Below are positions 34,884 to 47,806 of a stretch of 64,000 nt of DNA, piece after piece. A model generated the notes under the pieces. That model saw only the letters and a program-made list of their open reading frames with translations, made no database searches and was not told where the DNA came from. The position numbers were made by a program, and so were the translations under genes. The stretch comes from Eutypella sp. D-1 (lineage: Eukaryota > Ascomycota > Sordariomycetes > Xylariales > Diatrypaceae), in assembly GCA_023313575.1 (NCBI GenBank), contig JAJTTP010000014.1, positions 434,001 through 498,000 of the forward strand. Direction: 5' to 3'. The first letter of the stretch is position 1; every line of letters begins with the position of its first letter.

Positions 34884-37800
34884 TCAAGGCCTCCCTCCCC
34901 AGTTCACCTGCGCATTCGGATTGACCATCGCGTTGCCGCCGCCTCCTCCTCCTCCATTCGTATAGTTCATTGCGCCGTTGTTGTTGGCAGGCACCCCGGC
35001 ACCGGCAGGGGCGCTCGTCACGTCCACCATATTGTTCATGTTGGCCATGTTGAGATAGGCGTCGATGTCCGTCATGCCCTCGTTCTCCAGGACGTTGAAG
35101 AGCTCCATCTGCTGCTCCTGGCTGAGGCTGCCCTGCCTCTCGGGCGGCAAGCCGGCGGCGGAGGAGAACTGCGAGAAGCTCGGGCTCACCAGGCCGCTGT
35201 TTCCGCCGTTGCTATGGCCGTTGGTGGTGGCGGTGTTGCTATTGGCGCCCCACAGCCCGCCTCCCGTGCTGCTGAATGTGTACGGCGAGATGAAGGGCGG
35301 TGGCGGGTTGAACCAGTCTGTGATGGTGTTCGGTTGCGGTAGTGGGCGTTGGCCCGGCGCTTGCTGTTGCGGGGGCAAGGTCGGGACGGTGAAGGTGGCG
35401 GTGGTTGGCCGTGACTGCTGTGGTTGCTGTCGTGGTTGCTGCTGTTGGGGTGGTGTCTGGTGTGGCATTGCATTGAGAGGGACGTCAGGCGAAGAGGCAT
35501 GGGGTAGGTTCTGGGCGGGCATCAAGGGAGTAGCGACGATGGAGGCATCCATAGCCGAGGGGCCTCCGGCATCCGAAGGCGGGTTTCCCGGGGGTGTTGG
35601 GCTGTGCTGCGGCGGAGAATGTACAGGCGGAGACATCGTGGTTTCGCTCGCCGGGGGCGTGGCTTCCTCCAGCAGAGCTTCCTGGTGCTGAGTAAAATCA
35701 GGGGGGAAGTAACTAAAGCGCCGACCAGTGTGGTCACTAGTGGCCGGGTTGTGGAATATGGAGTTGGACCGGAACGTGGGTTGCGATGCGAATGGATTGT
35801 CGAAGCCAAAGTCGGTCACCGGCTCAGGGGTTGTGTCGAAAACGGATCCGAAGTGGGGAGGATGGAAAGTAGCAGCGTTGGGCTTCGACGCTGCTGCCGA
35901 GTTCAGAATCTCCGATCTGGGTGGGGAGTTCGTCTCTGACTGGGATGATGGCGTGTCATAAGTACTCGCGTTAGTCAAGGCCGGAGTGTTCCTGGACTCG
36001 TAGCTTTGGAGGCAAGCCTTGGCAAATGTGGAATATAACTGTGAGGCGGCACCGGTCCCCGGCCATCGTTCAGAACACTGATCTATTATCTGTAAGGAGA
36101 TATCGATCAGATCCTGTACCTCTTCTCGGGTATGAAGCGCTCGGATCTCCGAATACGTGACGCTCCATAAAAGAGCATTGATGGCCATGTATATGGTCAG
36201 TAGAAACACCCATGTGATATCGACAGCTGCTGCCATCATTTGCTGTCTTGATATGTTAATGACATAGGCAGCAGAATCAAAGCATTTGGTGGCTGATTGA
36301 ATCGATGGCGAGGGTACTTGAGGCGAGGGACGGTGAAGAGTGAGCATCAGCGTATGGTACCGGCCCGTGAACCTATAGATCAACGTGTTATTATTCACGA
36401 TCCTAAGTGAGCATCATCGGAGAATCCCACATACCACGGCTTACACCAGGGTGGGCTCTCTGGTGTGGTACTTAGCCAGTGCTTCATCTTGTTTTCCATT
36501 TCCGAGAACCAGGGGTGGCGGTCATCTTTTGGCTCCAAACGCCTCTTCTCATATAATACCCTCCGCATTTCGGCCTGCAGCACCCGCATTTTGCAAAAGT
36601 GTATGGCGACCAACTTCTTCTCATCCGGCGGCCCGTTAATGATTCCACTGTCAGTTATGTTCTCGTCGCCCACGGTCTCGAAGAATTTGACGTCAACCCG
36701 GTCGCCCGTCTTGGCAAAACCGCTGGGTCGTCCCATGGAGTGCGAAAGGCCAAACTCCATCGTGGTAACGCTCCAACTCACCCGTCGGCGCACGTCTATT
36801 GTTAGTGGGTCAGTAGCCCCCAAGGTGATCGTCTTCTCGTCAGCTAAGCCGAGTTGTTGGCATATCCGGGTAGCTAGTCCAACGATATAGTAAACAGCCG
36901 TACGCGTGGGTGTCAGCAGGGAATATTGTCCCAAGAGGACAAGACACTGTAGCGTCTTCAGATCCTTTGGTCGTAAGACATCTTCGAAATACTGCATCGC
37001 GGCAAGGTAATAGCTGTCGGCCAGACCGGCATACGTTGCGTCTAGTTTCTGCAGGCTTATTGCCATAACTAGTCGTACTATGAAGTTCTGGTATGGTTCT
37101 GGACTTTCCGAATAGACATCGTTGAAAGCAGAAGCCAGCAATCTTTCATGCATAACTGGCGTGAATATCTGACCTGAAGTGCAGCAACGTCAGGAAACTC
37201 GCTCAAAGAATAATTCAAGCACATCCCAAGGGGCCGCGCTCTCTTGTTCAAAAGCTTACCTCGTTGGTAAAAGACCTCGATCAACTTGTCGGAGATAGCC
37301 CTACTTGGAAGCTCACCGGCCGGCACAGCACTGATCATGGGATAGCTTTTCCTACGTGAGGCGGCTGGTGGCAAGACACTGAAAGACGACATGCGGACGT
37401 CGGCCGAGGATTGGTCGAGTGCGTCGGGCCTCCGTCTATCGCGCAGCTCCGGGATGAGCTCAGATATTCGTGCGGAATCGGTGTATCGCTTTGCCTCTTC
37501 CATCAGTAAGCGCGTCATGGCGATTCCGCTAGAAGGGCCCAAATAGCGAGGGGTCTCGTCGGTTTCGTTCAGGCGCACCAGCCCTCCAGGCCTTACGAAG
37601 TCTTCGTTGTTCTTGGGGAAATCATCTTCGTCGGTGTAATGGCCCAGCTCTGTCTCCAGCGCCCGGACCTTCTCTTGCAACTTGACGACATATAACCGGT
37701 TGATCTTCTTGCCTTTAGTAGTGTCGAAGTATTCGCAAATGGAACCCGAACGTTCACACGGGAGACAACGGGGGAGGGTAGGATCACAGCGCGTTTTCCT

Positions 37801-38071
37801 CTGCGGCGTTTCACGTTAGAAACGTATATATCTCTAGCATGGGTATGAAAGGGCATGGGAGGGCATGGAAGAAGGGCATGGAAGAAGGCATGCTTACTTG
37901 GCGACAACGGCAACAAGCTGTCAGAGTATGCGCGATACGATGGGAGCTCTCATGCTCCCCAGTATCTTCAACCTTTATCGGTCTGTTCGGATAATGATAG
38001 GCTTGTGGCGGTAGTCTTTGGGGATAAGTCCCGAAGCCCTCGACTTGGCGGAAAACACTGGCAGCGTCCAT
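34884..38071 (-). CDS. Zn2Cys6 transcription factor with Q/P-rich C-terminus
   Basis: Exons 38071-37898, 37800-37260, 37173-36435 and 36372-34884 (introns 97, 86 and 62 nt) give 980 residues. The zinc cluster is C53-x2-C56-x6-C63-x6-C70-x2-C73-x6-C80, with the first intron falling between the second and third ligands (CRCRQ|RKTRC). A basic linker and short coiled coil follow (KKINRLYVVKLQEKVRALETELG), the usual dimerisation element. The fungal_trans middle region covers ~225-500 (MAISLQKLDATYAGLADSYY, TLQCLVLLGQYSLLT, AVYYIVGLATRICQQLGL). The C-terminal ~400 residues are disordered, rich in P, Q, S, N and G, with polyQ, typical of an activation domain. Nuclear DNA-binding regulator; target pathway not evident from neighbours. 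Confidence 0.91.
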
Positions 38072-41000
38072 TGGCGACGGTTAAGAAATCCAAAAAGGTG
38101 AAGGTTTATTTTAGTTGAACATCCGGGGTGTTGATTTCGTGTACGTTATGAAGCAGGCGACGAGAGCGGAAGAGGGATGAGAGCGAAAGAGGAGATGGGG
38201 GCCACACAAGGCTGTTTCCTCCCCATGTGTTGTTCACGGTTTTTCCCTCTTCACACTTTGATAAGCTGGGAGTGCGCGGGGCAGGGAGGGAAGATTCTAC
38301 GCCTTCTTCTTACGCTTCGTTTCTCGTCGCTGTCGCGTTGCGTGTGCGCACTGGACACTTTAAGGTCCCGAATGGATTTTTTATAGCAATTCTAAAGATC
38401 TTCCCAGAGACATAATAATAACAACAACGGAGAAAAGGGCAATCGAATTATTCATACAATAGTTTTTTATTCTATCATTCCAAGAGGCTCTTGATTAAAC
38501 AGTTGTGTAAATGTTGTATATTCGTACCAGCCGCGAGCGACAACGAGAGTCACATTTAGGCGCCGAGACTTTTTACAGAGTGAGTCGCTGGCATATGGAA
38601 GTGGGATGTCCTGTCTGAGGTGGGATGTAAAATGGGGAGGGGAAGAGAGGCCCGGGGCAAGGGGGGGGGGGTCGGGTCAGCGTCGTAGCCCGTTAATAAT
38701 ATACCTGGGTATTCATTGTACAGATACTATGTACTTCCATGCATACGTACATACCTATACCTACCTAAAGTCCGTGAAGCAACGTTAGACAGGTATGCCC
38801 GGGCGTTAATAGAAACACTAGAACTTACTAAGTGCTTACCTGCATATCCTAGTGGTCTAGCTCTAGGTCCCGTTATAGGGGTCTGCTTAGCTAGCACCTG
38901 CTCTACTCCTAAGTACCTAAGTAGTGTAGGGAGGAGGAGCTCGGCAGGTAGCTACGGGATAATTGAACTTGGTTAGGAGGGAGGAGGTAATTGATCTCTC
39001 TCTCTCTCGTAGTTCTGGATAAATCTACCCGTATCATATTTATTAGGTATTACTCTAGCAAACATAAGTATTTAGGTAGGTTAGTAGTTTTAAAAGTTGG
39101 CAGTTGACCTCAGCTATACTAAGAAAATCAGCTGAAACAGATAGGCCAGCTCCAGCTATAACCAGGTTTATTAAGACCTCGGAAACCCTATCCGTAACGT
39201 TTAGCTATTTTATTCCAAGATTCTTTTACGAATTCCCATTCCCGGTTGTCGGTTCGACTGTTTCTCGTTTAACTACTTACCTTACCTTACCTTACCTTAC
39301 TATGTATACATACGAGAGCCCACTGCATACATAGTTACTAGTTTCATGTTGATCCTTCGTCACCGAACCACTAACTAGAGCTTTTAGAAGCAGTTCGAGT
39401 AGGTAGATAGGGAGCAGGACGGACTCCCCCCGCCCCCTCCCCCCTGATTCGTATCCCACCGGAGGCGGCTTCGCGAGAGTCCGGTTTTAGTGCCCGTCGA
39501 CGGGCTCGAAAAGTGGGAAGGGCCTAGGGTGTAGAGTGCATTACTCCGTACATGTCAAAGCAAGCGTCGGAATGACGTCGTATTGTGCCTTATTCTGTAT
39601 GGTTAAGTATGGTTGAAGGTTTCACTAGGGGTATATATCGCTCACCTTGTCCTTACCTCTACTAAGTACCTAGGTAACTATGATACCTCTTCTCTTTTCC
39701 TTTGTAACAAGCGAATTCTTTACGAGCGCTAGGAGGGTTTTTTTGCTCAAGCTGTGCGATTCTTTTGCTGCTTTGCCGGTTGGCAGGGACTTGTGGCACG
39801 GCGTGTGTCCACGAAGGTAGAGCCGAAGCCAGGCAGCGAACTTTTTCATAGGTGGTTTAATGTTCTCTCTACGAGGCAACCAAGGTACCTGAGATGCCGT
39901 TCACCGGTTCTATCTATGCTGAACCAAATAGTTGTCTAAGATAAGGTAGGCATTGACACAAATAATCTGATTTATCCATACCGGTAGCCAAACCTTTCAT
40001 GTGGCTATTGTTACTTACTTCGAAACAATTTCTTTTTCTTTTCTAAGTGTACTTCGTGTATACTTATTCTTTTGGTTCATATGGGAAGTACTTATTCTAT
40101 TTCAGTGCTTATTCTGTAACATGTCCAAGTAATCTAGTTGCAGCCTTAGTTAACGTTTCGAAGGGGGCATTTCTTTATAAAGTAATTGTATCTGCGACCT
40201 CGTTACCTAGTCTCTCGGTAGCCTTAAAGGCCGGCATGTGCGCCTATTATCAACGTGGTGCTATTACTTCGCAGGCTGTCTACAGGACAACTCCTTGGCA
40301 GGCGGCATCCTTTGCGATGACATTCCGCAATTCCGCTCTCGCATAAGAACATTTAAAAAAAAGTTGCCTTGACCCCCAAACTCCGCAAGGACGAGTCACA
40401 TGCCCGCGATGTAAGCCTCTCGCTATAAATTATGTCAACGTGACTTTGCATATTTTCGCCACCAGGACAAGGGCAAATGCGGCAAGGCAGAGAGAGAGAG
40501 GTGGGAAGGAGGAGGGGCAGGGGTGAGGTCGGCTATTTTGAGGGGGGGGGGGGGGGGGAACAAAAAGGACCAATTCATCAACTCCTTCTTTTTAACTAGT
40601 AGATTGCCTATTCGGGGTCACCAGCAGGCCGGTAAGAGCCCTGAAGTCAGTTTCAGTTGATTACATCCTACATCCTCAGATCCTACATCCATGATAAACC
40701 GCCCAGGTGCATGAGAAGTTCGGGTACGCTTATGTATGAAGTACTGTACCAACCCATTCAACCCATGTATCGTACACGTGGGCCTGAGGAAAATCCATCC
40801 GCTACCAAGGGTATAATTTTTGCAATGGAGGGTGCGGGATTACATAAGTTGATGGGGCGGCTGGGCGGTTCTAGGCTTTCCAAGTTTGGTTTGGAAGTTT
40901 TCAAGCATTCCAATCAATCGTCAGGTGTTGTTGTTTGTGAATACGAACGAAGTACATACTTTCAGTGAATGAGTTTAGTCAGTCGCAGTCCGAAGTAACC

Positions 41001-42005
41001 TACCCGGTATTTTATGCGTCTATGTACAGCAAGTAGTGCAGTTACAAATACTGGGTTATGATTGATTTGATACACTCAAGTTGGTTTGTTTATCTAAATC
41101 CCTAATATACCTAATGAATGAAACCATTGAAGATAAGAAGGTTCCCCCTTACAATCAAACAATTAATCCCTCTTTCATATAAAACTGACCGTGTGATCCA
41201 ATAATCAATAGTACGACTATTTAGGTCTTCACACTTTAAGAGACTCGGCCGGGACTTCAAGGCAAGCTGGGCAGGCGGCGGCCTCGCGGGCTTCTTTCTA
41301 TTTTACCCCACCTTTTAACTACAGAGTTACAAGTACTTGCTTGATAAGAAGAGCCCTGTCTGCCTGTTCAAGGTTGATGGATGGGATGGGCTTGCAGGCC
41401 TGATGCCCACCACCGTCGATCCTGCCCCACCTTCGACTTCATGCGTACGTACGTGCCTTAGTAAGTATACTGTCGAACTACTACCTACACTACATTCATG
41501 GATAGTCGACTTCTGTGAATCTATTAGTCTGGATGTGAATGTAAGGCTCTCTGCTTATCACAAGCCTCTTCCCTTCCCCTACCTAGCAAACCCGCTAGTC
41601 CATGTCTGTCCATTTTCTATCTGTATCCTATCTGTATTCTATCTTGGATTTAGAGAATTCGGGTTCCTCTTGTGGATGACGTTAGACCGATCTATATCCT
41701 TACTTAGTATACGGACACTTCGGAGTTTGTGTCAATTTTCGCCAAACCGCTAACTTACACCTAGGTGATACGTTGCTCAGGGGACTGACTACATGATCTA
41801 CATGACCTACATGTTGACCGTTTAGGTAGAAGGAGGCTGAATTACCTGTCTTAGCTCTGTGAACCAGACCTTCGGGAAGCGTGATGAACATCAACATCGA
41901 CTAAGAATTTATCGCCGCCAGAATCTGCGCCGTCATAAGCGCCCCGCTGTCCCTGCTACTCACCAGTCTTGGCTTGATATTCCCATCTGTCTTATCAGAG
42001 ACACT
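38072..42005. other. 3.9 kb AT-richer gene desert
   Basis: The largest gap of the window. It holds G runs (38661-38671 and a G17 run at 40542-40558), CCTTA tandem repeats (about 39280-39300), a CTCTCT tract near 38996, and several TACCTAGGTA-like words (38909-38927, 39661-39677). No frame has domain character; no transposon open frame or terminal repeats recognised. The last part holds the promoter of the next regulator. Confidence 0.5.
40542..40558. repeat. Poly(G) run (17 nt)
   Basis: Uninterrupted G17 preceded by other G-rich words (GGAGGGGCAGGGG), a candidate G-quadruplex on the plus strand. Confidence 0.85.
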
Positions 42006-44381
42006 ATGCCGCGATCGAGCTTTTCCGACAACCCATTACTACGGGTATCGCGTCCCGTCTCCGCTTGTTCCCGATGTGAGTCTCTTTTTTGCAAGTAGTG
42101 TGAAACTACATGTCCAGAGAGGACCCCTGCTGACATCTTCCCAAGGCCGATCTGCCAAAGTGAAGGTAGTCCTTTATGACTCCTGTTGTGCATCAGTGCC
42201 CCTGCTGATACTGGAAAGTGCGATGGCAAACTACCTGCTTGCACTGCATGCGAGAAGGCTGGCCGTGAGAACGAATGCTCCGCAGCAAACGATCAATTCG
42301 CGAGGGGCAAGGAAAGGAGGTACGGCAATTCTAGCCTCCAGGACCTGTCTTGTCCCGCTCACCTTTGATTTTTCTCTAGCTATGTCGCCGCTCTCGAACT
42401 TCGCATCGAGAAGCTGGAGAGGAGGCTAGCCTATGCCCGGTCACGGAAGGCCTCTGTAGCTCAACACGAATCCGAACTACCGCCAGTGCCTGAGGACGAG
42501 CCGCTACGAAAAGATTCGTTAGCCAACATCAGAGCCGCCATCCATAGGAAAGCTGAGCGTAAACGAGAGAATTCTGATGTCAATTCGCTGCTGGCTGATT
42601 TTGGCTTCTTGTAAAATTTCCCTCCTTCAATTTCAACGTACATCGAACTCTATATGCTAACGTGGGAAGATCCATCAACGCCACAACGAGAGACTTCGAG
42701 CCCTCGATGAGCAGCAACATGACATTTGCCAGGCTCGTGCTTGCTGCCGCATCGAATGACCCGCTGCCAGAAATGGAGAACTGGAGGATGCCGACACGGC
42801 AGCAAGCCATTAGTATTATTCAGTATTACATGAACAACATATACTCCCTCTTCCCGGCATTTTCCGAAACCACACTTTACACGGTGCTCGATCAGATGTA
42901 CGCACATCAACACCACAACATAAAAGACGCGGAATACTGGCTTGTGTACATGGTTTTGGCCGTTGGCTCAACTGCCCAAAGCCAGAACAAGAATGACAGC
43001 TACTATGCCAACGGTCTGAGCTTTGTCTCGCAGGCTCTGCAACATGCCGATCGCGCTCTCATGCCGGGTTACACGTCGCAGATACAGTCTCTCATCCTGC
43101 TTACTCAGTACTCTATGCTTGACCCTGCTCACTTTGACAGTTGGCACCTGATTGGTTTTACCTGTAGGGCTGTGATAGACTTGGGTTTTCACCAGGATCC
43201 GCCCCCCGAGCAATTATCAGACAAAGCCGTTTTAGACATGAGACGCAAAACATTTTACTGCGTCTACTCCTTAGATCGGTATGCTAGACCCTAATGCGGC
43301 CCATACCTTCTGTTGCTGACGCCATGAGATTAGTTCGATCAGTATGGTGCACGCGAGGGCATTCTCGTTTACCGACGATGCGACGAACGTGGGCTGGCCA
43401 AGGCCTTCTTCCTTTAGCCGTCGGGCCTCGATCACGGGCCAGATGCTCTCCGGCTCCGAACCAGCGTTCCTCCTCTTTCAACTGCGCAGGGCGCAGTCGC
43501 ACTGGTACCAGAGACTATTCCAGTCCGAACCAACTCCGTTGCAGGACTCGTCCTCGTTCATCTGGCAAATGTGCCAGGAGATGAAGGAGTGGGCCGAGGC
43601 GCTGCCCAGCACATTGCCCGCGGGCATGCGCGCGCTGTTCGACCTCGAGGTCCGCTACAGCTTCGTATACTGCATCGCGCCGTCGGCGCGGGCGCCGTAC
43701 ATGACGGACTACGGGCGGTTACTGATCTTCGAGCACGCGATCGCGTACCTGGACCGGATCTACGAGATCTCGCACAGCGGCGTGAACACGGCGCTGTACT
43801 CGTACCACGACGCGCTGCGGGTGTTCTTCATGGCGAGCCAGTTCATCGCCGTGCTGCGCGTCGCCGAGGACGTCCTGTTGTCGGGTCTCCCCATCGCCCC
43901 GCCGCCACGGCCGCCCCCCACCACCGCCGCCGAGTACGGCCGGTCGCCGCCCCCCTTACCCCTGCCCCTGCCCAACCGCGGCCCCGGCGCGCCCCCCATC
44001 CCCGATAACCTCGAGCGCAGCATCGCCTGCCTCGAGCGCACCGCCCTGACCCTAGCCCGCTACGGCGAGCGCTGGGACGACTCCGTCACCCTCCAGCGCA
44101 GCTACGAGGCCATCTCCGCCGAGCTCCTCGACCGCCTGCGCCTGCGGCGACAACTCAAGCAGCAGCAGCAGCAGCAGCAGCAACAGCAACAGCGGCACCA
44201 GCAGCAGCGCGGATCCCCCCCGCACGGCCTTGTCTCCGCGCCCGCGCCAACCAACCTGCCCCCGAACTCGGTCCCTCCTGGCCCGGTTCCGGCGCGCGAA
44301 ATGCGCTGGGTCGACGTCGACGTCCACGCCATGATGAGGGCGAACAACGCGGGCGCGAGGAACGTGAAGTTCGAGCATTAG
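42006..44381 (+). CDS. Zn2Cys6 transcription factor with microexon and polyQ tract
   Basis: Six exons: 42006-42075, 42146-42165, 42219-42319, 42380-42610, 42670-43278 and 43334-44381, giving 692 residues. Only with the 20-nt second exon does the zinc cluster assemble: C21-x2-C24-x6-C31-x6-C38-x2-C41-x8-C50, with exon 2 coding part of the C24 codon plus RSAKVK. A coiled coil follows (VAALELRIEKLERRLAYARS), then DFGFLSINATTRDF, a block typical of one clade of fungal_trans regulators. The middle homology region runs ~220-500 (SWHLIGFTCRAVIDLGFHQD, RSISMVHARAFSFTDDA). Near the C-terminus are Pro-rich and polyQ runs (about 44158-44209). Start: the nearest upstream in-frame ATG; an additional 5' exon cannot be excluded. 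Targets unknown. Confidence 0.87.
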
Positions 44382-45176
44382 GGCGGACGAGAGTTCAGGG
44401 ACAAGGATGAGAGAGAGTGTGTGTGGTGTGTGTCTTTTATGTGCATGCATGTATCTGTGGGGCGCCTCATTTTATGTACGTATGTATGTATTGAGGACTT
44501 CTTTTCAAGAAGACAAGGGCTAGTTCTGGCGTATTTTAGGGCAAAGGGGGGTGTTTTCCCGCATCGCGTCCGTTTTGTTCTTCGTCTTTTGTATCTATCG
44601 TATCGTATCTCGGCTGGCTTACCTTGGATTACGGAGAAAGGGGGGCGGGCGGAGTCTCTGCTGCTCTGGATTTGTATTTTTAACTTTAGGGCCGTCACAA
44701 CTTTCATCTTTCGTTTTTTTTTTCGTTTTAGTCCGGGAATCTTAACATATGAAATTTGCTGTCGTGACGTTCTTGGCCTAATGACGAGCCCAGTGGTCCA
44801 CGGCGAGGAACATAACACAGGGCGGATAAAGGTCACTGAAGCGAATTCTAGCATATCACATCGCATCACATCATGTCACATTACATAATAGCACATCATA
44901 TCATGGCATAGCATATCAGATATGGCACTGCACTGGTGCAATCGCGCTCTCCCTCGAGTCTATTCGCACCACTACCACCAACCACCATATATATATATAT
45001 AGTTAGGACGTGTATCCCCTACCAGCGACCGATGAGCCATCGCCGGCACCAGCACCGCGCTTACTTGCTTGCTTGCTGTAGCCAAGCCCGGTACGGGGGT
45101 TGCAAGAGTTCCCTCCCAGCTAACCCCCCCTTACCCCCACACTTCCCACCTCCCCATCCCGCAGGCACCCACTCTC
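44382..45176. other. Intergenic between convergent genes
   Basis: 3' regions of the Zn2Cys6 regulator and the TPR-like gene. It includes GTGTGTG near 44417, a GTAT repeat, a degenerate minisatellite at 44851-44930 and a short TA repeat at 44986-45001. No gene seen. Confidence 0.55.
44851..44930. repeat. Degenerate minisatellite of ATCACAT/CATATCA units
   Basis: About 80 nt in which variants of a 5-10 base unit (CATATCACAT, GCATCACATC, ATGTCACATT, AGCACATCAT, ATCATGGCAT) follow one another with drift. It lies in the 3' intergenic space of two convergent genes. Confidence 0.6.
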
Positions 45177-47806
45177 TCAAGCGGCGCTCTCAAAGCTAGA
45201 TTCAGGGACAGGCGGGCTAGTAGACACGGGGGCATCGACACCGGCGTTGACGGAGGAGGCCGGGGCCGGGGCTGGGGCGGGGTGTGCATTCGCGCTCTTC
45301 TTGGTCTTCTTCTTCCGCTTACCGTCGGCGCCGCCGGACGACGAGCTCGTGGGCGCCTCGCGGATCCACCGGGCCACGGCCTCCGCGCGCTCCGTCAGAA
45401 TCGGGTACTCGCGGCCTTCGACGACGGCCCAGCGCTTCGGGGCGCTGGCGGGGGCCGGGCCGTTCGACAGAGACAGGGCGGCTGTCGCCGCCACGGTCTG
45501 CTGGTGCTGGTGCTGCTCGGCCTCGGCGCGGCGCTGACGCGCCAGGATCGCGGCCTTGAAACTGGCCTCGTCGTTGACGCGCTCGTCCTCGAGCGCCTCG
45601 AGAATCGCCTGGTGTCGCATGCGCTCCTTCCTCTGGTCCTCTGTCTCGGCGGCTCCGGTGCTGTAACTCGAACCCGGCCTCGGGGACGACGAGGAAGACG
45701 ACGATCCCGCCCCATCACCGCCACCGCCGATGCTGCTGCCGCTGGTGAGGGCCATGACGTTGGCAATGGCGGCCGTAGGCGACATCACGCTGCCGTTCGA
45801 GCTACTAAAGGGGTTACCGTTGCCGTTGCCGTTGCCGCCCTGGCCGGAAAGCGTGGGCAGCGGCGCGGGCGCGCACAGCGTCTCCCAGCTCGCCGAGAGC
45901 TCGATCCAGTTCTCGGTGCGGCGCAGCACCTCGATCCAGTCGGCCCGCGCGGGGGAACGGCTGGCCTGGAACACGGGGTACCCGTCGGCGAGACGAGCGA
46001 GGCGGGCGACCATGTACGCGTGGCGCTGCAGCTCCTTGGACGAAGTCTGGATGAGGGTGTGGCACATCAGGAGCGAGTGGAGGGCGTCGATCAGGAGCGG
46101 GTGGTACGTCACGACTTCTGTGGTCGTCTGGACCGGCTCCGGCAGGGCCGCCGCGGAAGCAGACAAGAGCTCCGTAGAGGGGTAGGCGGGGAGGTCCGCC
46201 GGTGGACTGGCGGTGAATAGCGCTGCGAGGGCGTAGACGGTATGGCCGGCGGAGCTACCCGTCGGGCTGGTCGAGTCCTGTGACGTCATGCGTGACGATT
46301 GGTTATGGTAGTACCTCTTGGTTCGGTTGGTGGCCTGGTTGACCTGGCGAGTGAAGTCATCCGATATTTCTATCGGCAGGTTGGGGGAATAGTGGAAGTT
46401 CTTGAAATATTCCATATAGTCTCGCAACGCACGCTTGGCGTAGAGCCTCACTACTTTGCGCCGTTCGAGTTGTTTCTTGGTCGGCCCTTTCTCCTCAGGG
46501 GGTACAATCGGCACGTCTCCTTCGACCGCCGGCGGAACTGGAGTGTCACCAACTGCGCCATTGCCGGTCCCATTGGTAGTGTTACCATTGTACGAAGCTC
46601 GTTTGGGCAATGCACCTTCGACATGATCACAGGCCAGGGTTAGATAACAACCGGCCCGCTGGAATAGCAATTGCACCTCGGTGCTGCTCGGCTGATCGCG
46701 CTCCTCTAGGGGCGGGTTATCTCGCCGTCTCCAGGTTCTGCGCTCTAGCTGCATCGCCTCGGCCCGGGGTTGCTGGTGCATTGGGCGCTGCAGACGACAG
46801 ACATTGAGGGCCATGGTCAAGTCCTGGACGGCCCCCTCAAAATCATCCTTGAACATACGGACAATGGCGCGGGTCCTCAGGGGTTCGCAGTCGGAGGGGC
46901 GCTGGCTGATAATAAGATTCAGAGCACGGAAATCTGTACATTCGGCAAGCTGTCGACTCGGGATCTTTTCGTGGAAGAAGTGAACATAGTTCCCATCCGG
47001 ATCGTCGGGTGCCCTCTGTAATACATGACCAGCCACATTCTCTAAAGTCGAGGTGGACTGCATGGTAGCAACACTGGAGGCTATCTCGTCAAGGTGATAT
47101 GCGCGGGATAGCTTCTGGGTAGCCTGCTCGCGCATTCTGAACCTCCTCTCCGGACTGAGCTTCGCGCCTCCATTACTCCCAAAGCCGAGGCCTAAGGCCT
47201 GCATGTGATGCGCCGCACCGCCGGCAAGCGAATTGGATAGCGAGGACGAGGCAACACCATTAGCAGCGCGAACAGCGAGGTCCGTAGCACCATCGACAAG
47301 CTGTCTGATCTTTACCAGGTCGTAGAAGACGGAGGGATCGACGGGGCGCGGAAGCGGCATGTAATAGTTCGCATTCGCAAGGGTCTCAAGCACTTCGAGA
47401 GGCAGCTGAAGCCATGGTCCGTGAAAGGAGGAGATATAGCGCCAATGCCTACAAGACAAAGAAAACGAATTGCATAATTTGGTTAGCTTATATGGAAATG
47501 CCAGACGAAAAAGAGGGTGAGTGAATGGTGTATTGACATATATAATAGCAATTACTTGTGTGTGATATACTGTGTGTGATATACGTTGTGTTATACGTCA
47601 TGGAAGAAGAGCATAAGAGCGTACTTGTTACGACAGATGACCAGCGCAGATGACGACGATGAGGAAGGCGCCGGTGCAGGCGAACCTGATTTTGACTTCT
47701 TCATATTCGAATTTATGGAATTGGATGTCGTCGATCCCGGCGCAGTCGCGGGTGTAGTAGGCGCATCGAGATTTCCCTTAGGTTTCTTGTTCTTCTTATT
47801 TCCCAT
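45177..47806 (-). CDS. Conserved fungal protein with TPR-like repeats
   Basis: Exon 1 47806-47625 and exon 2 47448-45177 (intron 176 nt) give 817 residues. The N-terminus is lysine-rich then Ser/Pro/Thr-rich (MGNKKNKKPKGN...). After the junction comes a block I associate with a conserved Pezizomycotina protein (HWRYISSFHGPWLQLPLEVLE ... DPSVFYDLVKIRQLVDGATDL). A TPR-like helical pair follows at about 230-275 (TRAIVRMFKDDFEGAVQDLTMALNVCRL) and another helical segment with LLFQRAGCYLTLACDH. Late segments (LLIDALHSLLMCHTLIQTSSKELQRHAYMVARLARLADGYPVF) look alpha-helical. The C-terminus is K-rich then A/P-rich, with a coiled-coil-like stretch (LEALEDERVNDEASFKAAILARQRRAEAEQ). Database labels for such proteins are uninformative. 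No enzyme motif is seen; a scaffold role is only a guess. Confidence 0.85.

Noticed and set aside
45069..46220. 383-codon plus-strand open frame
   Set aside because: Antisense shadow of the TPR-like gene; open only because the real gene is G/C-ending, and its product is low-complexity Arg/Gly sequence.
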